Assembly: GCA_950295325.1 (NCBI GenBank)
Contig: OX485806.1
Location: 58,025,169-58,089,168 of the forward strand
Source: Polytrichum commune
Taxonomy: Eukaryota; Streptophyta; Polytrichopsida; Polytrichales; Polytrichaceae
Direction of reading: 5' to 3'
Length of the DNA: 64,000 nucleotides
Under the pieces are notes generated by a model. The model did not search any database. It was given only the letters and a program-made list of their open reading frames with translations, and had not been told where the DNA came from. This document shows positions 46,991 to 58,067 of the stretch, one piece after another; position 1 is the first letter of the stretch; the number at the start of each line of letters is the position of its first letter. A program made the position numbers and the translations under genes.

Positions 46991-48531
46991 CTTTACTTGA
47001 GGTTCTAAAGCTTGTAGGTCTGATTTTTTGCAGGGATCACAATCCATTAACCTAATGATCACGGAGGCACCCATTATGGAGGACTATAATGTTCCATTGG
47101 AGGTTCCTGTGGTACCTGTTGATGCACCTATTGCAACCGATTCTTTGCGTCCTCTTGATGAGTCCAACCCAGAAGAGACTGAGCTCTTGATTCGGAGATC
47201 ATAGAAAGAGGACTCTAATGTTGTGATACACTGGGTTCAAATCAAACCCCTTCTTAAGTCGCGTTTCTCTATCCCACTATGCCGCTTGCGTTGTCTTCCA
47301 CTTGTTCATCTCATCAACGAGGTTGATGTCGCTCGGTTGGAAAATGAGTTCGTCATGGGGTACCGTGACGGTGACCGAGCCTTGTATATCTCTCCCTACA
47401 ACAACCTCAATGAGGTACTCGATGTCTCCGATGACATCCACAATTCTTGGAGTTCATTATGGCAAGAGGCCAATGAGGAATTCGACGCCATGCTCCAAAA
47501 TGACCTTGACCTTGCTCACCTTTCTGGCAAGATGTTCTACGTGTGGGAGGGTAACCATTGTTTGTCGGCTTGGTGGAGGCACATCAATAAGCATCACTCG
47601 TTGGATAAAGATTGGCACATCTCTGTTGACTGTATTGTCGTGGATCCAAGAAATTCCACCGCGGTCTTCTTAAATGCCATGAATGACATCAATTGGTAAG
47701 TTCAATTTTTTTTTCTTGTTTTTTTCCATCGTTTTGTGATGCATTGTTTCTTTGATTCTCATTACTTTGATTTTTAGGTCCACAGAGCATGATCATGTTC
47801 AGGACAACCTCCCTGTCAAATTGCTTCGCATTCGTACATTTGGAAAAATAAAGCTTGAGGATTTCTCCGACCTCATTTTGGTGGATGACGACAAGATGTG
47901 CGAGTCTAAGATGGACAAAAATCCTACTTGGTATCCTCTCACATTAGATGTCTTCGTCAAGTTCTTGTACAAGGTAATTTTACTCTTTGCTCTTGTTTTT
48001 TCCTATCCTCATTTTCTATGCATTTATCTTTACTCACATCTCTGTTTGTTCAGAGAGAGATATCCAATGCGGCGGATACTGCTGCACGGTTGTACCGCGA
48101 GGCCACTTCCGAGGCACTTAGATCTGCTCCTGGGATTTGGGACGCTATGACAAAAACCCAAGAAAGATTGATCAAAAGTATTCGATCTCGTAGCTTTAAA
48201 AAATTCATCTCCGTCGCCCACAAGGACAACAGCGATGACTTCTTCCAAGAGGTACTCCCTTCACCTCTTCACTTTAATATTTTCTTCCACGTTCGTGTTT
48301 TTCCGCTTAAGCTTCAAGTATATTTTCTTACATTGCACTAGCCAATGTTGCACATTGACCGTCATTTTTCCATCTTCCTTGTCCCTGATATGACTATTGA
48401 GAAACTCCAAAAGGTGGCAACTACAGATGTGGATGCTTCCTTTAAGGCTAGGTGGCTTCAATGGTGGAATTCCCCCGCCGAGGTCAAAACCAAAAACAAG
48501 TTCCCCTCTTCTATTCCCCTTTTTACAAGAA

Positions 48532-48780
48532 TGAGGTCCCTTGTGTATGTGTATGTATGTGGACTAGCTTGGGTCATATGTTGAAATTTTTTGGATTGCA
48601 CTAGAATCCGACCCTCTCGGCACCGAGAGGGTCTAGGGTGCGGTAGTTTGGACCAGTTTTTTACTTCAATGAGGTTCCTTGTGTATGCATATGAAGGTGG
48701 TCTAATTGGATTCATATGTTGAAATTCTTTGTGTATGCACTACAATCCGACCCTCTCGGACTCACTTTTTGTTTGTGTTA
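48532..48780 (+). repeat. dyad satellite replacing the end of exon 5 and intron 5 in copy C
   Basis: At 48531 the exon KFPSSIPLF changes into ACAAGAATGAGGTCCCTTGTG, a satellite unit, with cores at 48610-48633 and a half core at 48749. In copies A, B, D and E the exon continues with 14-15 more codons (LREKVLDDWL). The array therefore invaded or recombined into the exon. Confidence 0.88.
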
Positions 48781-49857
48781 TATTAGTTGGAGAAAGGGGT
48801 TGAGGGTGAGATCGCCTCATTTGAAAATGAATGCTCCATCGACATTGACTGGGTTTCAATGGAAGATCTTTTCCAACCTGCTCATTTTATAGAGCATTGG
48901 AGGCTCATTTTGTGGGACAAGGTTTTTCGAGTATATTTTGATGACAAGGGTGCCTTAAAGTTCACCCAAGGGCTCGATCTCATGGAGTTCAAGGAAGGCC
49001 CCTTAGCTATCAAACGCGTTGCTTATCGTTAATCATTTTTTTCTTTTTTTTTGTCCTTCATATTTTCTTTTCTTTTCACTCCATTTATTTGTTCTAATTT
49101 TCTTCACTTTGTGCGTACATTCACCGTGAGCTTGTTGTAAAGAATGTTCTTCCTTCTTCGTCCTTGCCGTCTTTCCTTGACGAGTGGATTGATGACAACT
49201 CAAATCTTTGTGTGTACACGCCCATGCAACTTGCAAAATTTCCACGCGTGAATTTGGTCGCTGGTGGTTGGTACTTGGATTGTTCTTGTGGATTTGTTCC
49301 CGACGTAGAAGAACCCTCTACAACAACCTCGCTTCCTCTGCCCCTGAGGTAATTGAATTGGAGGAAGAGTCGGATGAAGATGAGAATCCGGCTCCCCCCT
49401 CCAATTACAAAGAGGTTGCACCAGTGAAGGCCAAGGGCAAGGGTAAGAGGGTGGCTTCTAGTCAAGTGTCCACCCGTTCTTTTACCAAGGCCTCTGTTCA
49501 GTGCACTCCAGCAACCACAGTTGTTGGAAGTCCAATGGCAACTCCTTCTGCCCCTTCTTGGAACCTTACTCCTGCTCCTTCCCAAAGCGGTGTCACCATT
49601 CCCTCCGTACCGCGCAAGAGGAAGGCCATTGCTTCGGATACCTCCGCAACAGCTTCGGAGAAGTCGTCTTCTCTCTCTTTGATTGAGAATGTCGACATGG
49701 GAGAGCTCATAGAGGATCTCATGCGGTCCAAGGTTCCCCCTCCGGCTTACCGCCGCATCCAAGAATTCATTACTAAGGTTTGTGCAACATTCTATTGTTT
49801 TCCAGTTCATTCATTCTAATTGTTTTCTTATATTTTTCTTTGGATTTTAATTTGCAG

Positions 49858-50869
49858 GTTGGAGGGGGTCATACTCGTCCTAATACCAAGCCTAAGGTGC
49901 ACACAGGGCTTGATCTACTCTTCGCAGATGTTTCGGAGAACCTCTGTGTACCAGACATCTTGTCATCATTGTCCGATGTTCCTCAATGGAACAAGTGTTC
50001 TTCGACTTACTTTGAGGTTCTCTTTGCCTTTGCTAAGGCCAACCTTCATGACGACGACGTTCTTGTCTTTGCACACACCGTTGATCCTGACGTGTCTAGA
50101 TCTATACATAATTGGGCACATACAGAGTACTTTTACGTTGCTGAAGACTGGTTTGGCATGAATGACCTCGACCTCCAATCGCCTACTAATCCATTTCAGT
50201 TGGTAATTCCTTTCTTGCCTCATCTTTTTGTGTTCTTATTTCTTTTTCCTTGCATTTTTGTATTCCTAATTCTACCCTTCTAATTTTTTTCAGACTCGCA
50301 AGTTCTTCATTAAGGTGCTCGTGCGTAATGATTTTGTTTTGAATGTCTGGACCTCAGACTCCGAAGACATGGGTTACAATCTCAAAAGAGATGGTTGGCT
50401 CAAAAGCTTCGCCGATTTGAAGAACGAGTCGTTGAGAGAATACGGAGTGCCTTGGAGAGGTGTTCGTGAAAAGCGCCCCGAATTCTTCTCCATCCTTTTC
50501 TCCGCCCTCACGGACAATGACGACATTATCATGGATTGGCAATGTGGCCTTGGTTGGTTTTTCTTCTCCTTGTTTCTCATGACTTTGTTCTTTATTGTTT
50601 TTTTTTTTACTTGTTCCATTTCCCATTCATTCTCTTATGCTCACATTCTTGCATTTCGTTCTTCTAGGAGGTTCCATCATTGCATGTCGATCCATTCAAC
50701 GGCATATTGTGGTGTTTGAGTCGGATATCGACATTTTCAAGTCCATGCTCCTCCCCATGCATGGGACTGAGCAAGAACATACTTCTCAGTATGCTGCCCC
50801 ACAACGAGGATCGGTTTTTGCTCCTCCTTCCGTGAAGATGGCGAAGTGCAATTTCGATTTGCTGTGTGC
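49858..50869 (+). CDS. methyltransferase-like exons of copy C
   Basis: Three exons, all with GT..AG borders and open frames: 49858-50202 (115 codons), 50294-50552, and 50668-50869. In beta-class DNA methyltransferases the order is catalytic DPPY, a strand after LkpgG, W-x-K, then D-P-F-x-G-x-G. Here the order is FADVSEN, LHDDDVLVFAH, EDWFGMNDLDL, then MDWQCGLGGSIIACRSI. The catalytic DPP is absent in both C and D (D reads FANVFEN), so an enzymatic role is doubtful. Fold assignment rests on motif order and is moderately sure. Confidence 0.5.
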
Positions 50870-51129
50870 GTAAGTTCGTTCTTGGCTTCTTCCTTGCTTA
50901 CTTGCATTTCTATCTTTTCAGAACGGAATTTTTGGCTTGTGCTCATTTTTTTGTTTCGTCTTCGTATATGTGCAGAGTTCAAAATGAGAGCCCGATTCGT
51001 GTCCTGAATGCGGACATGTTTGCAACCCCTTCGAGCAAGGCGAGGATAGTGAGTGACATGGTAGTCGAAGTTCTTGACTATGCTTCGTGCGTTTGGAACC
51101 TCCATCTCCTATATATTGTTTATGTTTGA

Positions 51130-52120
51130 GTTTTTATAAGTTCATTTGTTGAAATTCCATGTGTTTTTTGCAAACCTCATTCAACTCCTTCTTCATCTTA
51201 TGTTGTTGTTTGTTTTCAATTGCTCTTGAAGGTTGAAGGCTTGTATTAATTTTGTACATATGTTCAACTTGTTAGTTGATAGGTTCAACTACTTTGTTGT
51301 TTGGCTGGAATTTGACCCTCTCGGAACCGTATGGGTCTTAGTGTAGGAATCAAGGACGAGATTTAAGATAGGTTCGGGTGGATGGGGTTGTAACTTTTTA
51401 GGTCAAGTTGACATTTCTCAAGTTAAGGTGTTGGGCAATGTATCAGAAGGTCTAAGAATACTTGGAAAGAGTACCCTAGCTACTTGGGGCAATGTATCAT
51501 TTTGGACGAAAGCACTTAAGTTCATTTAAGGGCTATTTCACATACGAGCCAAGAGCCGTGACCATGAATTGTGAGAGCCCACGAGAAAATGTCCAAAGGC
51601 CGTCCCAAGACACCTCCAAAATTATATAGTGTGTTCACGGATTTCCAAGTGTAGTGTGAAGCCATATGTGACCAGGCCCTCAATCAAATGCTATTTCAAT
51701 GGATTTCTATTCATGCGAGTCTTCATACATGATAAAAACAAAATAAATCAACGGTTGTGAATATTCGGTATGACAGGGTCTTTTGATTTTGTATTGGGCG
51801 GATTCTTATGTTGTTGTTCGATTTCAATTGATGACGTCAGCCCTAATTTAATATGAAATCATTTGAAACCTAGACTATAAGATCTTTGATAACAAATACA
51901 TTCTTCCACGCCTTTAGGTTCTACTTGTTTCTCACCCTAAAATGAGTTATAATCTCCACGGGAATGGGGTGCCTTTCCAACAAATTGAATTCACTCTATC
52001 TATAAATTCCACGGAAATAGGCAATGTTTGTCCTAAAATTATCCAACAAAGTCGAAAATTTTTGCTCTCCAATTTCCACTCTCCACTCTCCGCTCTCCGT
52101 TGACACTACTAAATTTCCCC
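51130..52120 (+). mobile_element. 3' region and terminus of the copy C element
   Basis: Non-coding DNA homologous to 54960-56299 after copy D. One dyad unit lies at 51314-51337. A block with ACTTGGAAAGAGTACCCTAGC near 51450 is shared with D's 55920. The last about 290 bp (51828-52120) match 56015-56299 and end in GACACTACTAAATTTCCCC. The next base begins copy D's broken exon, so this is taken as an element end. Confidence 0.6.
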
Positions 52121-52124
52121 GTTC

Positions 52125-54955
52125 CTCACAAGGACAACGGCGAAGATTTCTTTCTTGAGGTGCCTCCTTTGCCCTGTTTTTTTATTTTTTTACTTTCATT
52201 TTCTTGTTTTCGTTGTACTTTGTGTCTTGTTTCTTACATGACACTATTCTTCTTTGTAGATTGACCGTCATTTTTCTCTTTTTCTTGTGACGGACATGAC
52301 TATCGAGAAACTTCAAAAGGTGGCCACCACACATGTGGATGCCTCCGTCAAGGCTAGGTGGCTTCGGTGGTGGAACTCGCCCGCCGATGTCAAAACCATA
52401 AACAAGTTTCCTACTGCTCTTCCATTACGCGAGAAGGTCCTCGATGACTGGCTTCATAAGGCTTCGTTCTGGGCACAAGTACTCTAATCCATCATTCTTT
52501 TGTTTTGTTTTTTTTGTTTTGTTCTTTGTCATTTCTAACTTTATGTTTGTCTTTTTTTAGTAGGAGAAGGGGGTTGAGGCTAAGATCGCCTCCTTCGAAA
52601 ATGAATGCTCGATCGACGTGGACTGGGCTTCTGCGGAGGACGTCATGCAGCCTGCTCATTACGTCAAGCATTGGAGGCTAGTTCTATGGGACAAGGTTTT
52701 TCGTGACGAGAAGGGAGAGTTCAAGTTTACCAAAGGTCTTAACCTCATGGAATTTCAAGAAGGCCCCATAGCTATCAAACGCATCGCTTATCGGTAATGT
52801 TTTATTTTTTCTTTTTGTTCTTCATATACTCATTTTCTTTTCCCTTTTCCCATTCCATTACCGCTTTCTCATGTTCTTCAATTTGCAGGTACATTCACCG
52901 TGAGCTTGTCTTCAAGAATTCTTTTCTTTGTTCATCTTTGCCTTCATTCCTTGAAGATTGGCTCGATACGAGGTACAGTCATTGTGTGTATACTCTCATG
53001 CAGATTACCAAATTTCCATGCGCGCACTTGGTCGCAGGTGGCTGGTAGTTGGACTGTTCTCGTGGATTCGTACCCGAATTTGAGGAACCACTTTACAGCA
53101 ACCTCGTTTCTTCTACCTCGGAGGTAATTGAACTGGAGGAGGAGCCGGAAGAAGACGAGATCCAACCTCCTCCCACCATTGTGAAAGAGGTTAGGTCCGC
53201 AAAGGGTAAGGGTAAAAAGCTTGTCCCCCATGCCTCTTCTCAAGTTTCTACTCGTTCTTACACCAAGGCTTCCGTTCAACGGACTGTTGCTCTAGCCACC
53301 ATCGTGGTTGAAAGTCCAACCGCCACTCCTTCTGCACTTGCCCCCGACCCGGTACCTGCTACTTCCCATAGCGGCGCAACCATCCCATTGGTACCTCGCA
53401 AAAATAAGGTTGTTGCACCGGATACATCGGCAACTTCCTCGGAGAGGTCATCTAGCCTTTCATTGATTGAGAATGTGGACATGAAAGAGCTCATTGAGGA
53501 TCTCATGAAGACAAAGATTCAACCTCCCACCTACCGCCGCATCCAAGAATTCATAACCAAGGTTTGTATGCCGATCTCTAGCTTTATCCTTTCATTCCTT
53601 AGACTTCAACATTTGTTTTTTTGTTATTGATTTTGTTTGCATATTTGTTTCTGAAGTTGGAGCAAGGCATACTCGTCCAAACACCAAACCTACGATTGAC
53701 ACGGACATTGACATACTCTTTGCAAATGTGTTCGAGAACCTACGTGTGCCTAGCATCTCGGCCTATTCTTCGGATGTTCCTCAGTGGAACAAGCGGTCTT
53801 CCACTTACTTCGAGGTTTTGTTTGCCTTTGCAAGTGCCAACCTCCATGACAACGGCGTCCTTGTCTTCGCACACGCCGCTGATCCTGAGGTCTCTAGATC
53901 AATTCACAATTGAGCACACACTGAGGAATTCAACGTTGCCGAAGATTGGTTTGGCATGAATGACCTCGATCTCCAATCGCCCACTAATCCTTCTGAATAG
54001 GTAATTCCTCTTCAGCTTCATCCATTTTCATTCTTACCTTATTTCTTTCATTTATGTATTCCTAATTCTACCGTTCATTTTTTTTGTACAGACTCGCAAG
54101 TTCTTCATCAAGGTGCTTATTCGTAATGAATCTGTTTTGAATGTCCGCACCTTGGAGTTCCAAGATATGGGTTACAATCTTAAGAGAGATGGTTGGCTCA
54201 ACAGCTTCGTTGATGCGAAGAACCAGTCGATGAGGGAAGCTGGGGTGCCCTAGAGAGGTACTCGTTAGAAACGCCCCGATTTCTTTTCCATCATTTTTTC
54301 TGCCCTTACGGACAAGGATGACATTATAATGGATGGGCAATGTGGCGTTGGTAATTTCATCTCCTTATTTCTCATTTTGATTTTTCTTTTCTAGTTCTTT
54401 CGTTTCTTTTTGTTCATTTTTCGTGCATTTCCATATACTCACCTTTGCGCATTTGGTTGTACTAGGAGGTTCCGTCATTGCATGCCGCTCCATTCAACGA
54501 CATATTGTAACTTTGTAGTTGGACATCGACATCTACAAGTCCGTCCTCCTTCCCATGCGTGAGGCCGACCAAGAACACACCTCTCAGCACGTGGCCCCCC
54601 AACGAGGCTCAGTTTTTTCTCCTCGTCCTCGGAAGATGGCGAAGCGCAATTTTGATTTGCTGTGTGCGTAAGTTCGTTATTGGCTTCGAACTTGCTTTCT
54701 TTCATTTCTATCTTCTTGGTTCGAAGTTGTTGGCATGGGCTAATGTAATTTTATTCTCGTCCTGTATGTTCACAGTTCAAAATGAGATCCCGATTTGCGT
54801 CCTTACCGCAGACATGTTTTCAACGCCTTCAACGACATTCGAGCTCCCTTCCTATGCTACTGGGCTTGCCAATATTTTGGCGGAAGCACCGTCCCCACCT
54901 TCTATTCGCACCTGTCCTTTCAACAAATTAATATTGGATTATCTATAGATAGAGA
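52125..54955 (+). pseudogene. ParB-methyltransferase family gene, copy D (5' truncated)
   Basis: Exons: 52125-52159 (tail of the fourth), 52260-52478 (219 nt), 52561-52793, 52889-53561, 53657-54000, 54092-54350, 54466-54667 and 54776 to about 54955. The ParB part is missing. Stops: TAG 52561 (TTG elsewhere), TAG 53046 (TAC elsewhere), TGA near 53911 (TGG), TAG at 53998, two near 54250-54270, and one near 54510. The sixth exon lacks codons for VYFD, but its donor (GTAATG) is the only intact one. Intron 5 is short (82 bp) with no satellite, unlike A, B, C and E. D carries a C-terminal segment (TTFELPSYATGLANIL..) that copy C lacks. Confidence 0.7.
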
Positions 54956-56299
54956 CCGAGGAGGGCAAGGATAGTGATAGACATGGTAGTCCTAGTTGTT
55001 GACTACGCCTGGTGTGTTTCAGACCTCCATCCCATATGTATTGTTTTTGCTAAAATGATTTATAATTTTATTTGTTAAATTTCCATGTGCCTTTTGTTAA
55101 CCTCATTCAATCCCTTATTCATGTTAGGTTGGTGTTTGATTTCAATTCTCTAGATAGGTTTGGGTGGACGGGTTGAATATACTTTGGAGATTGTCTAGTT
55201 TAGTTGTACTTGAGAGAACCTAAGGTTGTGAGTGACTTTGAATGGTTTGAATGTTTTTGTTAAGGTTTAGCTCTCGGCCACATTTTAGTTAGGTTGGATT
55301 CATATGATATATGTGTCTCATTTTGTAACCGATTGGGGTTGGCGCATCAGGTTGGGGAAGATCCCGCCAATCCCACGTGATGGAGCCACTTGTATTGTAT
55401 CTGGACGCCGATATACAATTGAAAGTCTTTGTTCCAAACTTGTTGGTGGGTGCCGCAAAGGTGGATATGGATGCAGAGACGGCATTGGACACCCAACTCC
55501 GTTTGTTGCTAATCCACAATTTGAGGCTATCTTGCAAAACATGGATAACGATTGTGGATAAAAGTGTGGAGTACAGTTCGCTTCGTTTGGCTCAATATGA
55601 ATACGCCATGTGTCCCTATGATGTCATAAGGTTGTGTTTGCCACGCGAACATAACCTCATCACTCAATTTCAACAGAACTTGATGTGGTTCTCACGTAGC
55701 CGCCACGTCAGCTCAAAAATTTCGCGGAGGATTCTTATGTCGTACTTGGGGGATTTGTCATTGCGGAAATTGGCTAAGCTAAGGGATGAATTGGGAATGT
55801 CATTCTGTGCGGTGGAGTTCTATGGCATGAGCTTTCATCCCGGTGCACCATATTGGATCTCCCGGCCGATAGGGTGTAGATGCATGGAACTTGAGAATTA
55901 TGGAGATCTAAGCGTACTTGGAAAGAGTACCCTAGCTACTTGGGGCAATGTATCAATTTTTAAAAAAATTAAGTACACTTATGAGATGTTGATGTTCATC
56001 ATATGTTGATGTTTGTTTTCAATTGCTGACGTCAGCCCTAATTTAATATGAAACCATTTGAAACCTAGACTATAAGATGTTTGATAACAAATATAATCTT
56101 CCACGCCTATAGGTTCCGTTTGTTCCTCGAACAAGGTTCGGTTATTATCTCCACGGGAATGGGGTGCCTTTCCAACAAATTGAAGACATACTATCTATAA
56201 ATCCACGGAAATAGGCACTGCTTCTCCTAAAATTACCCAACAAATTTAAAATTTTCCGCTCTCCATTCTCCGCTCTACGCTCACACTACTAAGTTTCCC
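54956..56299 (+). mobile_element. 3' region and terminus of the copy D element
   Basis: Colinear with 51130-52120 but longer. It contains the unknown ORF at 55304-55970, then the conserved last about 285 bp ending CACACTACTAAGTTTCCCC. Copy E's array follows immediately at 56300. Confidence 0.6.
55304..55970 (+). pseudogene. unknown ORF in the 3' region of the copy D element
   Basis: Two overlapping frames make one plausible coding run: 55304-55561 (RDGATCIVSGRRYTIESL .. NPQFEAILQNMDN) and, after a shift near 55560, KSVEYSSLRLAQYEYAMCPYDVIRLCLPREHNL through ENYGDLSVLGKSTLATWGNVS. The end matches a remnant at 51450-51500 behind copy C. Composition looks protein-like (balanced, few low-complexity runs), but no family is recognised. 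It could be a further exon or a separate gene of the element. Confidence 0.4.
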
Positions 56300-57965
56300 C
56301 TTTGTAATTGGAATAGAGTGGACCCTCTCGGTTCGAAGAGGGTCTTAATGGAGGAATGTAGGACGAGATCTTGAACTTGAAGGTTGAAAGCTTGTATGTG
56401 TATATAGGTTGGAGTAGTTGGTATATAGGTTGGACCACTTTGTAAGTGGAATGGATTGGACCCTCTCGGTTCCGAAAGGGTCTATGTGGAGCAATTTAGG
56501 ACCAAATTTTGCACGGGGAGGATGAAAGCTTGTTAGGGTATATAGGTTGGAATACTTTGTAATTGGAATGGACTGGACCCTCTCGGAACCGAGAGGGTCT
56601 TAGTGGAGGAATGTAGGACCTGATTTTGAACTTGAAGGTTGAAAGCTTGTATGTGTATATAGGTTGGAATAGTTGGTATATAGGTTGGACTACTTTGTAA
56701 GTGGAATGGATTGGACCCTCTCGGTTCCGAAAGGGTCTATGTGGAGCAATTTAGGACCAGATTTTGCACGGGGAGGTTGGAAGCTCGTTAGGGTATATAA
56801 GTTGGACTACTTTGAAAGTGGAATGGATTGGACCCTCTCGGTTTAAAGAGGGTATATGTGGGGCAATTTAGGACGAGATTTTGCACGGGGAGGTTGAAAG
56901 CTTGTTAGGGTATATAGGTTGGACTATTTTGTAATTGGAATGGAATGGACCCTCTCGGTTCCGAGAGGGTCTTAGTGGAGGAATGTAAGACCAGATTTTG
57001 CAATTGAATGTTGAAGGCTTGTTTGTGTATATAGGTTGGACTACTTTGTAATTGGAATGGAGTGGACCCTCCCGGTTCGGAGAGGGTCTTAGTGGAGGAA
57101 TGTAGGACCAGATTTTGAACTTGAAGGTTGAAAGCTTGTATGTGTATATAGGTTGGACTACTTTGTAAGTGGAATGGATTGGACCCTCTCGGTTCCGAGA
57201 GGGTTTATGTGGAGCAATTTAGGACCAGATTTTGCACGGGGAGGTTGAAAGCTTGTTAGGGTATATAGGTCGGAATACTTTGTAATTGGAATGGAGTGGA
57301 CCCTCTCGGTTCCGAGAGGGTCTTAGTGGAGGAATGTAGGACCAGATTTTGCACTTGAATGTTGAAGGTTTGTTTGTGTATATAGGTTGGACTAGTTGGT
57401 AGATAGGTTGGAGTACTTTGTAATTGGAATGGAGTGGACCCTCTCGGTTTCGGAGAGGGTCTATGTGGAGGAATGTAGGACCTTATTTTGATCTTGAAGA
57501 TTGAAAGCATGTTTTTGTTTATAGGTTGGACTAGTTGACAGATAGATTGGAGTACTTTGTAAGTGGAATGGATTGCACCCTTTCAATTCCGATAGGGTAT
57601 ATGTGGAGCAATTTAGGACCTGATTTTGCACGGGGAGGTTGAAAGCTTGTTAGGGTATATAGGTTGGAATACTTTGTAAGTGGAATGGATTGGACCCTCT
57701 CGGTTCCGAGAGGGTCTTAGTGGAGGAATGTAGGACCAAATTTTTCAATTTCATGTTGAAAGCTTGTATGTGTATATAGGTTGGACTACTTTGTTAGTGG
57801 AATGGATTGCACCCTTTCGGAACCAAGACGGTCTATGTGGAGGAATGTAGGACCAAATTTTGATCTTGAAGGTTGAAAGCTTATTTGTGTATATAGGTTG
57901 GACTAGTGTGTATGTGGAGTGGATTGGACCCTCTGCGTTCCGAGAGGGTCTTAGTGGAGCAATTT
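56300..57965 (+). repeat. dyad satellite upstream of copy E
   Basis: Fourteen cores start at 56320, 56459, 56576, 56714, 56831, 56948, 57065, 57182, 57299, 57437, 57575, 57693, 57809 and 57927. The unit is 117 bp, with 138-bp variants carrying an extra 21-bp block (GTTGGTATATAGGTTGGA type). Each unit continues TCTTAGTGGAGGAATGTAGG and ACCAGATTTTG, homologous to the copy B and C units. Confidence 0.95.
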
Positions 57966-58067
57966 AGGAACCGAGAGTTTCATTGGATAGGAAGTAGGAC
58001 GAGAATAAGCATGCATGTGTAGATAGGTTGAACTAGTGTGAACTCATGGTGTCTTGAATTTGTACAG

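Larger units (their letters stand above)
47034..51129 (+). pseudogene. ParB-methyltransferase family gene, copy C (ten exons, most complete copy)
   Basis: Exons: 47034-47695, 47778-47973, 48054-48251, about 48342-48531 (3' part lost), 48787-49028, 49115-49777, 49858-50202, 50294-50552, 50668-50869 and 50976-51129. The first ATG is 47055. The ParB-like segment has FSIPLCRLRCLPLV and VWEGNHCLSAWW. A Pro/Ser/Thr-rich linker with SLIENVDMGELIEDLM follows. The C-terminal exons carry LDLLFADVSENL (DPPY position), NLHDDDVLVFAHT, and IIMDWQCGLGGSIIACRSIQRHIVVFESD (Gly-rich AdoMet motif split by an intron), the order of permuted N4/N6 DNA methyltransferases. Lesions: TAG at 47202, lost acceptor before 48354, 1-nt deletion near 49318, lost donor at 49029, lost acceptor at 49114. 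Confidence 0.72.

Noticed and set aside
49121-49810. 229-codon minus-strand ORF in copy C
   Set aside because: Antisense of the Pro/Ser-rich linker exon, which has homologues in B and D on the gene strand.
56320-57950. Dyads as intrinsic transcription terminators
   Set aside because: No U tract follows, the setting is eukaryotic, and they occur many times upstream of and inside genes.
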